A stretch of 64,000 nucleotides of DNA from Bog-473 sp963737745 (GTDB lineage: Bacteria; Actinomycetota; Acidimicrobiia; Acidimicrobiales; RAAP-2), in assembly GCA_963737745.1 (NCBI GenBank), contig CAVTTR010000003.1, positions 161,812 through 225,811 of the forward strand, in the 5' to 3' direction. The translations under genes and the position numbers were made by a program. The first letter of the stretch is position 1. The number at the start of each line of letters is the position of its first letter. The notes beneath the pieces were generated by a model. The model saw only the letters and a list, made by a program, of their open reading frames with translations. It was not told the DNA's origin and did not search any database. Of this stretch, positions 10,061 through 19,789 are shown one piece after another.

Positions 10061-10754
10061 TCCAACCCTCCATCCCGAGAGCTCCCAACCGGTTGAGCAC
10101 CATCCGCCGGTTGAGGAGTACCTACAGACCATCGAGTCACTGATCGAAGAAGGAACGCCTGTCCTCCAGGCCAGGATCGCAGAGCGACTAGGGAAGTCCG
10201 CCCCTTCGGTCTCCGAAATGCTCGATCGGCTCCGCTCCGACGGATACGTCAGCCGAAGCGGACGGAACATCACGTTGACCAAGCAGGGCCGCGCTGTGGC
10301 GCAGAGCGTTATCCGTAAACATCGACTCGCCGAACGTCTCCTGGTCGACATCATCGGCCTTCCATGGCACCTGGTGCATGAAGAAGCGGGGCGCTGGGAG
10401 CACGTGATGTCGGACGAGGTCGAGACGCGCTTGGTTGCCCTGCTCGGGGACCCTGGCACGTGCCCGCATGGGAACCCGATCCCCGGGAGCGCAAACCGAA
10501 CCTCCACCCCTTCGCCGCAATTGCGTCTCGCTGAGGCTATGCCGGGCCAGACAGTGCGATTCGAGAGGCTGACCGAAGCGCTCGAGCAAGACGGCGCGTC
10601 GTTGCGCTACCTCGACGAGGCCGGGTTCATTCCGGGCACAACGGCGACGGTGACAACGCGCAGCCCCGACGGAACGCTGATGCTCGACGTCGACGGGCGG
10701 ATGCTCGCACTGGGCAGCGAACTGTCGCAGCGGTTGTTCGTCGTCGCGGCGTAG
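10053..10754 (+). CDS. DtxR/IdeR-family metal-dependent transcriptional regulator
   Basis: Metal-sensing repressor, probably for iron or manganese. The start is GTG 10053 (VVSPTLHPESSQPVEHH), overlapping the end of the bacterioferritin remnant. The winged HTH domain covers VEEYLQTIESLIEEGTPVLQ, then RIAERLGKSAPSVSEMLDRL and GYVSRSGRNITLTKQGRAVA. The dimerisation/metal domain has RLLVDIIGLPWHLVHEEAGRWEHVMSDEVE (usual Cys/His/Glu region) and GTCPHGNPIPG. A C-terminal SH3-like domain (RFERLTEALEQDGASLRYLD...FVVAA) gives 233 residues, the length of full IdeR proteins. Its likely operator is the box at 9516-9534. Confidence 0.92.
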   Translation: MVSPTLHPESSQPVEHHPPVEEYLQTIESLIEEGTPVLQARIAERLGKSAPSVSEMLDRLRSDGYVSRSGRNITLTKQGRAVAQSVIRKHRLAERLLVDIIGLPWHLVHEEAGRWEHVMSDEVETRLVALLGDPGTCPHGNPIPGSANRTSTPSPQLRLAEAMPGQTVRFERLTEALEQDGASLRYLDEAGFIPGTTATVTTRSPDGTLMLDVDGRMLALGSELSQRLFVVAA

Positions 10755-10762
10755 ATCTCGAA

Positions 10763-10788
10763 GGGAGGCGCCGTTGCTGGCGCCGCCC
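10763..10788. terminator. Hairpin between convergent genes
   Basis: GGG-A-GGCGCC-GTTGCT-GGCGCC-G-CCC forms a strong GC hairpin just after the dtxR-like stop and before the convergent hydrolase stop. There is no U-tract, so a bidirectional, non-classical terminator is inferred. Confidence 0.45.
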
Positions 10789-10811
10789 GCTCCAACACAC
10801 GGGGCGCTTAA

Positions 10812-12266
10812 CTACCCGATAGTTACGTGCTGTGCCTGCGCGAGCAGCGCCGCTCGATCGGCCGGCAAGATGTAACCAGCGGCGACGGCCCGGTTCAAGC
10901 TGACCTTGTACGCCGCGACATAGTTCGCGGTTGACCCATAGAGCGATTGGAGCTGGGCCGGTGTAAAGGGAGTGGTCGAACCAAAGAGTGAACAGGTGAG
11001 GCTCGAACCAGGGGGCGTGACATTGCTCAACGTCGATATGGGCACATCGACAGCCGGCGTTCGTACGCCGCCAAGGACGTTGTCGTGCGAGTCGGTGTCA
11101 AACACGGTCGGGCTGACGCTCTTCAACTCGATGCGCGGGGGCGAAGGAGGTTGAACACCTTTACTGACCCAGCGGTCGAAGGCGGCAAACGCGGCTTGAA
11201 TGACAACGTGCTGGGGACCATCGTTGATCGAACCCGTACACCCAAGGCTGGCGGCATAACTCCCGACGATCCACGTGTCGGCGTGCGAGGTCCCCGCTAT
11301 CTCCCAGGCGCGGATCATCTTGGAGTTCGGCTGTTGCGCCAGGGAATAACCGAGGAGAGCGAGATCGGTCTGCGTCTCGGACATGAACACCGGCACGGAC
11401 GTATCCGTACGGATGTACACGGGCTTCGACGCCTTAGCCGACGTCGTCTCCACTCCGTTGAGCGGTGCGCCGCCGCTCCCGCGGCTATGGATGAATATTC
11501 CATCAAAGGTGTGCGTGCGAGGTTGGATGGCGTCGGCGAAGGTGGTCAAGAACGCGGCTGACTGTGACTCCCCGACGGCCACCACGTAGTGCGGGCGGAG
11601 AGTCCCGAGCACCCGCACCTTCGTCGAACGCAGCGCGGCTCCGACCTGAGCGAAGATATCTTGCGCATATTGATCACCTGGTTGGTGGAGTGAGCCGTAG
11701 CGAGTTGGTTCCTGGTTCACAAGGCCGACAGCCTGGTCTCCCAGGAGCGAGGTGCCACCGTTCACGCCGAGGGACTGGGCCGACACGGCCACGTAGGCGT
11801 ACCCGGCGCGCATGAGATAGGGGTTGAGATAGTCCCAGTCGGGAGCGGACTCCCCGCCGGACTCGTTCATCCACTCGACCACGACCGTGCCATTGAAGGT
11901 GCTGGCACTCGCCGGGCGGCGCACGATGATCCGAGTCCGGTAGGCGGCCGCGGTGCCCGGCTTCATCGACCATCTTCCATTGCTCGGCGTGGCAGTGGCC
12001 ACGAAGGTATGGGCCGTGCCCGACGCGACGAACTCCTGCTCGACATAGTCGTAGGTGGCCACGCCGGTGGGACGCGCCGTCTCCGGCTCAATGATGTGGC
12101 CCGCGACCAGCGGCCCCGAGAAAGCGGCGCGAGCGGCGTAGATACTTGGAGTGCCGGCCGCTGCCGGTACGGCCGCCAGCACGGCGACGCTGGCGATGAC
12201 CACGGCAAGAGCGGCGAGCAAAAGCGAAATCGGGGCGAAACGTGACCGGCGTATCGAGATCCTCAT
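10812..12266 (-). CDS. Secreted alpha/beta-hydrolase-domain protein
   Basis: Exported protein of about 484 residues in the alpha/beta hydrolase_10 type family. From ATG 12266: basic MRISIRRSRFAPIS, a hydrophobic LLLAALAVVIASVAVLAAV and a likely cleavage near AAAGTP give a Sec signal peptide. Candidate catalytic motifs are GESQS (nucleophile Ser in VVAVGESQSAAFLTTFADA) and GTSHADTW (His). The fold markers PTGVATYDYVEQEF, VVVEWMNESGG and YVAVSAQSLGVNGG are typical. A start 14 codons upstream is possible, but the signal peptide favours this one. The substrate is unknown; an extracellular esterase is inferred. Confidence 0.75.
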   Translation of the reverse strand: MRISIRRSRFAPISLLLAALAVVIASVAVLAAVPAAAGTPSIYAARAAFSGPLVAGHIIEPETARPTGVATYDYVEQEFVASGTAHTFVATATPSNGRWSMKPGTAAAYRTRIIVRRPASASTFNGTVVVEWMNESGGESAPDWDYLNPYLMRAGYAYVAVSAQSLGVNGGTSLLGDQAVGLVNQEPTRYGSLHQPGDQYAQDIFAQVGAALRSTKVRVLGTLRPHYVVAVGESQSAAFLTTFADAIQPRTHTFDGIFIHSRGSGGAPLNGVETTSAKASKPVYIRTDTSVPVFMSETQTDLALLGYSLAQQPNSKMIRAWEIAGTSHADTWIVGSYAASLGCTGSINDGPQHVVIQAAFAAFDRWVSKGVQPPSPPRIELKSVSPTVFDTDSHDNVLGGVRTPAVDVPISTLSNVTPPGSSLTCSLFGSTTPFTPAQLQSLYGSTANYVAAYKVSLNRAVAAGYILPADRAALLAQAQHVTIG

Positions 12267-12394
12267 GCCCCCCCTACATCGCACTGGTGTGAACTCTGTC
12301 CATGGCACTTCTGACAGAGAATAATTTGAACGTCACCATAACGTAGAACGACGGCGTGCTGCGGCTCGCTCACCTCATCGGTAGCCTCGGTGCC

Positions 12395-13633
12395 ATGCCC
12401 CTTTCCTTCTCGGCGTCAGTGAACCAGTACGTCGATAGAGCCGCCACTCTGCTGGAGATCGAAGACGACGTGCGGATTCTCCTGGCTGAGCCCTATCGCC
12501 AGGTTGACGTGCAGGTGCCCATCCATGCTGACGACGGTTCCGTCTCGTCCTTTCGTGGCTACCGGGTTCAGCACAATGGAGCGCGCGGGCCTTTCAAGGG
12601 CGGCCTGCGGTATCACCCCGATACCGATCTCGACGAGGTACGAGCCTTGGCCTCTTTGATGACGTGGAAATCCGCCCTCCTTGACTTGCCCTTCGGCGGT
12701 GCCAAGGGAGGCCTGGCGCTTGACCCGGCCACGCTTTCGCCGCGAGAACTCGAGGCCGCCACCCGGAGTTTTACCCATGCTATTTCCGGGGTGATCGGAC
12801 CGAACCTCGACATTTTGGCACCCGACGTGAATACCGATGCCCGAGTCATGGCATGGATCATGGATGCGTACTCGTCACGTGCCGGCTGGTCACCGGCGGT
12901 CGTGACGGGCAAACCACTGGATCTCGGAGGGCTCGCGGGTCGAGTTCAGGCGACCGGTCGGGGCGTCGTGGCCGTGACCGCAGCAACGCTCACGGCACTC
13001 GGCCGTCGTTTGGCCGGCCAAAGACTCGTCGTGCAGGGATTCGGAAATGTCGGTCGCCATGTGGCCGAGATCGCCACCGAGCAGGGCGCTGTTGTCGTCG
13101 GCATCTCCGACGTGTCAGGTGGCCGCTATGTGGCCGATGGCATTGACGTTCCAGCTTTTCTGGCTCAGACGCAACCAGGCGTCTTGCTCAAGGAAGTAGC
13201 CGTTGGCGACTTTGTCACCAACGCCGAGCTTCTCGCTCTTGATTGCGACGTGCTGATCCCGGCTGCGCTGGAGAACGCCATCGATGTCACAAATGTTTCG
13301 GGCGTACGCGCATCTCTGATCGTCGAGGCAGCGAATCACCCGGTCTCCCCCGAGGCTGATGCCGCCCTCGGCGAAGGCGGTGTGATCGTCGTCCCCGACA
13401 TTCTGGCGAATGCGGGTGGGGTCACGGGGAGCTACTTCGAGTGGACGTCGAACCTGACGGAGTTTCGCTGGTCTGAGGAACGGTTCAACGAGCAGCTCTT
13501 GGACTTCATGAACCGGGCGTTCCGCTCGGTATGGGAGCTGCATCTCCAGCGAAAGATAGATCTTCGGGCCGCCGCCTACATGGTTGGAATCGGTCGCGTA
13601 GCTGAGGCCACCCGCCAACGCGGCCTGGCCTGA
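12395..13633 (+). CDS. Glu/Leu/Phe/Val dehydrogenase (glutamate dehydrogenase type)
   Basis: Oxidative deamination of an amino acid, most likely glutamate, with NAD(P). The catalytic Lys lies in PFGGAKGGLALDP, the substrate-binding segment in GPFKGGLRYHPD, and the catalytic Asp in DILAPDVNTDARVMAW. A Rossmann motif GFGNVGRHVAE and the C-terminal ILANAGGVTGSYFEW follow. 412 residues from ATG 12395, the usual length. An in-frame ATG 13 codons upstream is less likely. Monocistronic: preceded by a 128-bp divergent gap and followed by a hairpin. Confidence 0.93.
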   Translation: MPLSFSASVNQYVDRAATLLEIEDDVRILLAEPYRQVDVQVPIHADDGSVSSFRGYRVQHNGARGPFKGGLRYHPDTDLDEVRALASLMTWKSALLDLPFGGAKGGLALDPATLSPRELEAATRSFTHAISGVIGPNLDILAPDVNTDARVMAWIMDAYSSRAGWSPAVVTGKPLDLGGLAGRVQATGRGVVAVTAATLTALGRRLAGQRLVVQGFGNVGRHVAEIATEQGAVVVGISDVSGGRYVADGIDVPAFLAQTQPGVLLKEVAVGDFVTNAELLALDCDVLIPAALENAIDVTNVSGVRASLIVEAANHPVSPEADAALGEGGVIVVPDILANAGGVTGSYFEWTSNLTEFRWSEERFNEQLLDFMNRAFRSVWELHLQRKIDLRAAAYMVGIGRVAEATRQRGLA

Positions 13634-13642
13634 CGACGAACA

Positions 13643-13673
13643 GAGCGTCGTCCCTCGCCGACGGACGACGCTC
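13643..13673 (+). terminator. Hairpin terminator after the dehydrogenase gene
   Basis: A perfect 11-bp stem (GAGCGTCGTCC / GGACGACGCTC) with a 9-nt loop begins 10 bases after the stop. It lacks a strong T-run, which is common for actinobacterial terminators. Confidence 0.6.
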
Positions 13674-13710
13674 GTGCCATCACGAACAGCAGTGCGAGGG
13701 TTAGTCTCGA

Positions 13711-14568
13711 ATGCTCATGGGACTTCCGTCGACCCCAGCCGAAGTGGATCCCGAATCCGATCCTTACGTGCTGCATTCGGTCACGAGTGGTCAAGGACCG
13801 GCAATGGTCCTCGTTCATGGCGTGGCGGGTAGCAACATGGTGTGGGGTCGCATCCTTCCTTTCCTGGAACCTCACTTCAGGATTGTCCGAGTGGATCTGC
13901 TCGGATACGGGCACTCGCCAAAACCTGATGTCACGTATTCCCCTCATCGACATGTGGCAGCCATCAGGCGCACGTTGGCCCGGAGCGGTGTCGCGGCTCC
14001 ATATGCAATCGTCGGTTTGTCGATGGGGTCGAACCTGATGTTGGAGTACGCCCAGCGCTGGCCGAGCGAAGTGCAAGGAATGGTGGGTATTGGATTTCCC
14101 TACTATTCCAGCGAATCTGCGGCGCGCCTCGGCCTGAGGAACAACGTGTGGACACGGATGGCACTCGAACATCGCATCGCGGCAAGCGGGATGATCCCGG
14201 CCCTGTGGTGGATGGGGCGGCATGTCCCTGGCCTGTTCTCACGCGCCGCCACTATCTATACCGGTGCCATGGCAAAGGACGCTCTGCGTGCCCGCTACCA
14301 GTCGTACCGATCGAGTTTGCTCGAATGTATGGTGCATTACCGGCTGGACGACCCTTTGCGGGCCAGTGGGGAGCGGCGCAGACTTTTCATCCATGGCAGC
14401 AACGACCAATGGGCCTCCGTTGAGGCTGTCCGCACCGCCCTGGCACCCTTCCCGTCCTCCACCGTCTCCGTGGTGGAGGGGGCGCCGCACAATCTCGCCG
14501 TCGCTGAGCCCATGCAGACTGCAGCACTGATCCTTGATCATTTGGGCGTCACCACTCCGACCCAATAA
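13711..14568 (+). CDS. Alpha/beta-fold hydrolase
   Basis: Cytoplasmic serine hydrolase of 285 residues. Oxyanion-hole motif LVHGVAGSNMVWG, strand FRIVRVDLLGYGHS, nucleophile elbow VGLSMGSNLMLEYA (Ser), late acid in LFIHGSNDQW and catalytic His in GAPHNLAVAEP. No signal peptide. It sits between the dehydrogenase terminator and the EAL gene. The substrate cannot be read from the sequence; epoxide hydrolases, C-C hydrolases and haloperoxidase-like esterases share this fold. Confidence 0.85.
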   Translation: MLMGLPSTPAEVDPESDPYVLHSVTSGQGPAMVLVHGVAGSNMVWGRILPFLEPHFRIVRVDLLGYGHSPKPDVTYSPHRHVAAIRRTLARSGVAAPYAIVGLSMGSNLMLEYAQRWPSEVQGMVGIGFPYYSSESAARLGLRNNVWTRMALEHRIAASGMIPALWWMGRHVPGLFSRAATIYTGAMAKDALRARYQSYRSSLLECMVHYRLDDPLRASGERRRLFIHGSNDQWASVEAVRTALAPFPSSTVSVVEGAPHNLAVAEPMQTAALILDHLGVTTPTQ

Positions 14569-14653
14569 CGCATCAATTCCTGGTCAACGCTTCAGGAATC
14601 CGCAGAACCTGTGGTTTGATGAACGCCATGGGCATCGATCGTCGCTGTGGTTG

Positions 14654-16652
14654 ATGTCACCTCCACGATCCGTTCAAACCAGCCGAAAATGGGCCGCCTC
14701 GCAACATAGTGCGAGCTCAGCCACGAGCGTTCCCCTCCGCGCGGACGCCGAGGTACGCAATCGCTTGTTCCCAAAGACCCGATCCTGGTTCGCGTTGGAC
14801 GCGCCACTTGCCCTCCTCAGCCCTCTGTCGGTGCTGCGATTGGTGTTTGCCTTCGCGGCATTTAGCTGGATCCTGATGGGTATCGGATGGCCGCTCTCGC
14901 ACTCGAATCGGACGACCGTGCTCGTCGTCGCCGCCACGGCCCTCGTGACCTGGTCTCTACTTTTGAGGGTGCATCGCATCAGCGTGGGTTGGAGTCGCAC
15001 CCTCAGTTGCCTGTGGATTGGCCAAGTCTCCGTGCTCGCGTGGGCGGGACACGGCGGCGTGCTCTCCGTTGCCGCGACGACCTACTTCGTCCCGATCGGG
15101 ATCTTCGCCGCCCTCTATTTCGGCACACGGGCAGTCGGGGCCTGTCAGGCCGGAATCGCTCTCGGATTGTGGCTCGCCTTGGCTGGCCCCGCTGGTGTCC
15201 TTCGTGGAGCGGCATTGGCGATGTTCGTAACGATTGCACTCGCGACGTCATCGTTTGCTGTCGTTCTCCTGATGCGGTCGAGCAGGAACCTCGGCACACT
15301 TGATCCCGACACGGGATTGCCGAACGGGATCGGCGTGGCGCGGCGTCTGGCCCAGTACGACCACGGAGCTCCGTTGGTTGTCATCGCGGTGGTCGTGCGG
15401 GGCATCGACAGCGCGCAAGAAGCACTCGGCTTTCAAGCCGGCAGCGAGCTCTTGCGTCGAGCGGTCGAAGATATCGGCCAGGTCCTGCCATCCGATGCAA
15501 TCATCGGGAGGATCGGCGACGAACTCGTCGTCGCTCAGCCGATGGCGGAAGGCGTCTTGACTCAGGCCGAGCAGGAGTCCGAGACGGTTCCCGACCGAGC
15601 CGTCTTGGTGGCGAGGTCGCTGGCACTGACCGTCGGAGGCGCCATCAATGCCGGGCGCTACTTCGTCGACGGCGTCGAGGTATCGCTGCAGGCCCATGCC
15701 GGCATATCGGTTGCTCCATGGGATGGTGACGCCATTCCGGAGCTTTTTCGCCGAGCATCCCTCAGCGCTCGAGAGGCAGTGGTCAATGGCATATCCGACG
15801 TCGTATGGCACGCCAATACCCGCACCCTCACTGGTCATGACCTGGCGTTGCTCGCTGATCTCGGAATGGCCGAGGAGCGCGGTGAGCTTGCTCTTGTGTT
15901 TCAGCCCCAGGTCTCGGCCCTGACCGGCCAGACGGTCTCGGTCGAAGCCCTACTCCGCTGGAAAAGCCCCACGCGAGGGGACGTATCTCCGGGACTCTTC
16001 ATTCCATTGGCTGAGCGCACCGGGCTGATCAATCGGCTCACAGAATGGGTCCTGCCCGAAGCGCTCAATGCCCAAGTCCGATGGCGCCAGCAAGGACTGG
16101 ACATATCAACGTCGGTGAATCTCTCTCCCGTCACGATGGCACGGCGAGACCTGGCCGAATCGGTACTGGAGGAACTCCGGACGAGATCTCTGCCCACCTC
16201 CTGCCTGGCTCTTGAGATCACCGAAACGGCGGTGACGAATCTGCTTCACGCCACTCTTCGACTCACACCGCTCAGGGACGCCGGTATCAAAATCTCCGTC
16301 GACGATTTCGGCAGTGGAAACACCTCGCTGTCATCGTTGCCACACCTTCCTCTCGATGAACTGAAGGTCGACCAACAATTTCGTGCGGCGTTCGCGTGAG
16401 TCGCAGAATGATCAGGCCATAGTCCAGACGATCATCGATCTGGCCGGACGCCTCGGCTTGGTGTGCGTGGCCGAAGGAGTGGAGACCGAAGATCTGTACT
16501 TCGATATGGTCGAGTTGGGTTTCGACCTCCTGCAGGGTTACTTCGTGGCGAAGCCATTGAGCGAGGCCGAGTTGCTCCAGTTCGCGCGCACAACCACCAT
16601 TCGTCCGAGACGGACTCTCCGCGTTGGAGCAAGCGCGCACCCTTCGAACTAA
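14654..16652 (+). CDS. Membrane-anchored degenerate GGDEF - EAL c-di-GMP phosphodiesterase, one frameshift
   Basis: Predicted to degrade c-di-GMP. The N-terminal 180 residues carry about six membrane segments (SVLRLVFAFAAFSWILMG; TVLVVAATALVTWSLLL; GIFAALYFGTRAVGAC; AALAMFVTIALATSSFAVVL). The GGDEF domain is degenerate (RIGDELVVA replaces GGDEF), so cyclase activity is not expected. The EAL domain keeps EALLRW, VNLSPVTM, LEITETAV, DDFGSGNTSL, LKVDQQF, AEGVET and LLQGYFVAKPL. A one-base insertion near 16394 (CAATTTCG for CAATTCG) creates a false stop at 16399; the corrected frame runs to 16652. Start ATG 14654 was chosen, though longer readings are open. Confidence 0.85.
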
Positions 16653-16656
16653 TTCG

Positions 16657-17325
16657 TCAATCCGGCACCATCACTGACGCTTGCCGTGGAGGCAGCGCAA
16701 ATCGCTCGCGAATGCTGGTCTGCACCTGATCGACCGACTGGGTGGCGTCAATAGTGGCGACGAACTCCTTGCGCTCAAAGATGGCGATGAGTGGCTTCGT
16801 CTCCTCGTGGTAATCGGCCAATCGAATGGCCAGGGCTTCTGGATTGTCGTCGGCACGTGTCCTCAGCTTTCCCCGACAAACGTCACACGTACCCTCCTCT
16901 TGAGGACGGTGGGCGATGAGGTTGTAATCCATGCCGCACCCCGAGCACAAGCGTCGGGCCAGAACTCGGCGCATGACCTCTTCATCGGGAAGGTAGAGGT
17001 TGATCACCCCATCGATGTCATAACTTTCGAGGAAGAACTCAGCCTGACGGGCATTACGCGGGAAACCGTCAATGATGAAACCGAAATTCCAGTCGTGAGC
17101 GGCGAGACAATTCCTCACCACAGATTCGACGAGATCGTCGTCGACGAGGCTCCCCTGGGCCATAATGCGTTTAACTTGCGCACCAAGCTTGGTGTGGTGC
17201 TGCACGTTCCAACGCAGGACGTCACCCACACTGAAGTGCTCGAGGTCCAAGTCTTTAGCCAGCAACTGGGCCTGGGTCCCCTTGCCACTCCCCTGAATCC
17301 CCATGATGATGAACTTACGCATCAC
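16657..17325 (-). CDS. adk: Adenylate kinase (zinc-LID type)
   Basis: Interconverts ATP + AMP and 2 ADP. P-loop GIQGSGKGTQAQ, AMP site FSVGDVLRW and IIDGFPRNARQAEFF, and a LID with a four-cysteine zinc-ribbon pattern (LCSGCG...CDVCRG). 222 residues, normal for long-form bacterial Adk. It stands alone rather than beside secY and ribosomal genes, so it may be a second paralogue. The stop lies only 5 bases from the convergent EAL gene. GTG 17325 and ATG 17322 are adjacent candidate starts. Confidence 0.92.
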   Translation of the reverse strand: MMRKFIIMGIQGSGKGTQAQLLAKDLDLEHFSVGDVLRWNVQHHTKLGAQVKRIMAQGSLVDDDLVESVVRNCLAAHDWNFGFIIDGFPRNARQAEFFLESYDIDGVINLYLPDEEVMRRVLARRLCSGCGMDYNLIAHRPQEEGTCDVCRGKLRTRADDNPEALAIRLADYHEETKPLIAIFERKEFVATIDATQSVDQVQTSIRERFALPPRQASVMVPD

Positions 17326-17501
17326 GTGCCGTCTGGCTCATCAAGGAGAGCTCACATGTGGTTGTCGCCGCCAGCCGGCGACGCCTTCGCAAACCGGAGC
17401 AATTTCCCACCATCATTGAGCGTAACGAGCGGATCCTCGTCGATGATTGCGAGGAGATGAATTCACGTTCCCCCGGGTCCCGCAACCAGATGCCGAACTG
17501 G

Positions 17502-18098
17502 TTAGCTCGGGGGCGGGCGCAGGCCGTCCAGCACCAAACTGAGCAGCCGGTCTCCTTGGTCAGGAGTGAGAGCGCTGTTCATGCACATCGGCGATATCAA
17601 CTGCATCAGATCCGCCCCGTCAATGTCGCGACGAGCGACGCCGGCATCTTGGGCTCGACGTAAGACCCGTTCGCTGGCGTCCCAGACCCTGTCTCGTGAT
17701 GCCGACTTGAGGTCGGGATTCTTCTCGAATGCCTCGTGCAACTCGTTCAGGAACGTGCGCTTGGACCGCCCGTATTCCACGTAGGCGCGTAACCACGCTT
17801 CGAGCGCATCCCAGGCGTTGAGTTCGCTCATGCCGTGTTCGGCCGAGTCGAGCAATACGTCGACATCGTCGCGATAGACGGCCTCAACCAGGTCGATTCG
17901 CTTCGGGAAATGGCGGTACAGCGTTCCGATGCCCACTCCCGCCCGCTTGGCAATCGACTCCATGGCGGCACCCCCGCCCTGGTCCCGGAACTCTTTCCGC
18001 GCCGCATCGAGCAGAAGGTCGTAGTTCCGTCGGGCATCGGCCCGCAGGGGCCGACCGACTCGTTCCTCCTGGATGCTTGCTTCGCCTTGGGCACTCAT
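17502..18098 (-). CDS. TetR-family transcriptional regulator
   Basis: Probable repressor of the divergent MFS exporter. From ATG 18098 (MSAQGEASIQEERVGRPLRA): HTH region LLLDAARKEFRDQGGGAAMESIAKRAGVGIGTLYRHFPKRIDLVEAVY, a clear TetR_N domain. The all-helical ligand domain follows (ALEAWLRAYVEYGRSKRTFL; VLRRAQDAGVARRDIDGADL). 198 residues, typical. The 112-bp intergenic region with the divergent gene holds a large imperfect palindrome. A start 12 codons upstream is in frame but would run into the palindrome. Confidence 0.92.
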   Translation of the reverse strand: MSAQGEASIQEERVGRPLRADARRNYDLLLDAARKEFRDQGGGAAMESIAKRAGVGIGTLYRHFPKRIDLVEAVYRDDVDVLLDSAEHGMSELNAWDALEAWLRAYVEYGRSKRTFLNELHEAFEKNPDLKSASRDRVWDASERVLRRAQDAGVARRDIDGADLMQLISPMCMNSALTPDQGDRLLSLVLDGLRPPPS

Positions 18099-18133
18099 GG
18101 CCCCAGCCCCCGATCTGAGAATTCTCACTTGCA

Positions 18134-18178
18134 AAGCGGAGGCACCCTCCGTATACTAACCGGAGGAAGCGTCCGCTT
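18134..18178. promoter_or_regulatory. Large palindromic operator/promoter between tetR and MFS gene
   Basis: Left arm AAGCGGAGGCACCCTCCG (18134-18151) and right arm CGGAGGAAGCGTCCGCTT (18161-18178) are inverted copies matching at 15 of 18 positions. They flank TATACTAAC, whose TATACT resembles a -10. The left arm also contains its own small inverted repeat, CGGAGG-CAC-CCTCCG. A TetR dimer bound here would block both divergent promoters. Confidence 0.65.
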
Positions 18179-18210
18179 CATCAAGATAGCCATCGTAAAG
18201 GTCTTCGTCA

Positions 18211-19710
18211 ATGGTCTCCGCACTCAGCACCCAGCCGCCGTCCCCTACCGGATGGCGCAGCCACCCGTCAGTGATTCTCGCCGTCATCCTCACGGCTCAA
18301 CTCATGGTTGTGCTCGACGGCACCATCGTCAACGTCGCACTGCCCCACATCCAACGCAGCCTGCATTTTTCGAACTCATCACTTTCCTGGGTCCTCAACG
18401 CGTATGTCCTCACCTTCGGCGGTCTGCTCCTGCTCGGGGCTCGTTCAGGTGACCTCCTTGGTCGCCGTCGGACCTTCATGGCCGGAATCGCCCTCTTCTC
18501 GCTGAGTTCGCTCGCGGGCGGATTCGCCACGACGAGCGTCATGCTGTTGGCCGCCCGCGCCCTGCAAGGGGTCGGGGGCGCCCTGGCCGCACCGGCTGCT
18601 CTCGCTCTTCTGACGACGTTCTTCCCCGAGGGAGCAGCGAGAGTGAAAGCGATCGGACTGTTCACAACCGTCTCGGCGGCGGGCGGGGCCTTGGGTTTGG
18701 TGGCCGGCGGCCTGCTCACCCAGTGGGCGTCGTGGCGCTGGGTGATGTTTGTCAACGTCCCCATCGGGCTCGTCGTGCTCATTGTCGGGAGATCGGTGCT
18801 TGTGGAGACCGCTCGTCGTCACGGCCGCTTGGATGTGGCAGGGGCGATTACGTCCACCGCCGGGATGACCGCTGTCGTGTTCGGTCTGGTCGAAGCCGGA
18901 AGCAGTGGGTGGGCGGCTCCGGTCACCTTCGTCTCCCTGATTGCCGGCGGCGTGCTTCTGTGGCTCTTCGTACGTATCGAGAAGACGGCCCCCGAGCCAA
19001 TCCTGCCGCTCCGCATTTTGGCCGACCGTACCCGCGCCTCAGCCAATGTGGCCCGTGGTCTGGGCTACGCAGGGATGTACGGGATGATCTTCTTCCTCAC
19101 CCAGTTCCTCCAGGACATCCAGCGTCACTCCGCCCTCGTCACCGGCATCGGCTTCCTCCCTGCGCCGACGACTGTGTTCTTGAGCTCCCAGCTCACGGCC
19201 CGGGTGCTCGTGAACCGGCTCCCCGCGAAGGTGATCATGATCATGGGAACGATGTGCCTGGTGCTTGGATTGCTCCTGGCCACCCAGTTCCACGCAAATA
19301 CTCCATATCTCCAGGTGCTCGTGAGCCTGATCCTGCTCGGCGCCGGGATTGGGATCTCGTTCGTCAGCCTGACCAGCGCCGGGCTGGCGGGAGTCGCTCC
19401 ATCTGACGCTGGCGCCGCCTCGGGCCTGGTCAATGTGATGCAGCAGGTCGGTGCCGCCCTCGGCCTCGCGGTCCTGGTCACCATCTTCGACACGGTAACC
19501 CCGGGGGCCCGTTCGGCCGGCCTGAGTACGGCGGCTCACGCCGGTGCAGCTGCCCGCACCGCGCTGGTGCACGGGATTGACGTGACAATGGCTGCGGGCG
19601 CGGGGTTTGCCCTGCTGGCGTTGGCCATCGTCGTGTTCCTCATCCGAACACCGACGCGCTCCCGGGTTGCGGAACCGGTTGAACGAGAACGAGAACTGGC
19701 GGCCGCATGA
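18211..19710 (+). CDS. MFS multidrug exporter (DHA2, 14-helix type)
   Basis: Proton-coupled drug efflux pump, 499 residues, intact. First helix SVILAVILTAQLMVVLDGTIVNVALP (motif D1), motif A GARSGDLLGRRRTFM, motif C-like AAGGALGLVAGGLLTQWASW. Further helices run to the end, with AGAASGLVNVMQQVGAALGLAV in the region typical of DHA2. It is divergent from the TetR gene and shares the palindromic region with it, so induction by a TetR ligand is likely. The substrate is unknown. Confidence 0.93.
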   Translation: MVSALSTQPPSPTGWRSHPSVILAVILTAQLMVVLDGTIVNVALPHIQRSLHFSNSSLSWVLNAYVLTFGGLLLLGARSGDLLGRRRTFMAGIALFSLSSLAGGFATTSVMLLAARALQGVGGALAAPAALALLTTFFPEGAARVKAIGLFTTVSAAGGALGLVAGGLLTQWASWRWVMFVNVPIGLVVLIVGRSVLVETARRHGRLDVAGAITSTAGMTAVVFGLVEAGSSGWAAPVTFVSLIAGGVLLWLFVRIEKTAPEPILPLRILADRTRASANVARGLGYAGMYGMIFFLTQFLQDIQRHSALVTGIGFLPAPTTVFLSSQLTARVLVNRLPAKVIMIMGTMCLVLGLLLATQFHANTPYLQVLVSLILLGAGIGISFVSLTSAGLAGVAPSDAGAASGLVNVMQQVGAALGLAVLVTIFDTVTPGARSAGLSTAAHAGAAARTALVHGIDVTMAAGAGFALLALAIVVFLIRTPTRSRVAEPVERERELAAA

Positions 19711-19789
19711 CCCTGAGGTGGCTTGACCTGCGGCGCTCTCGAACGACCGACAACTGTTAGAGATCGGTCCGAATGGGCACGAAAGGGAG

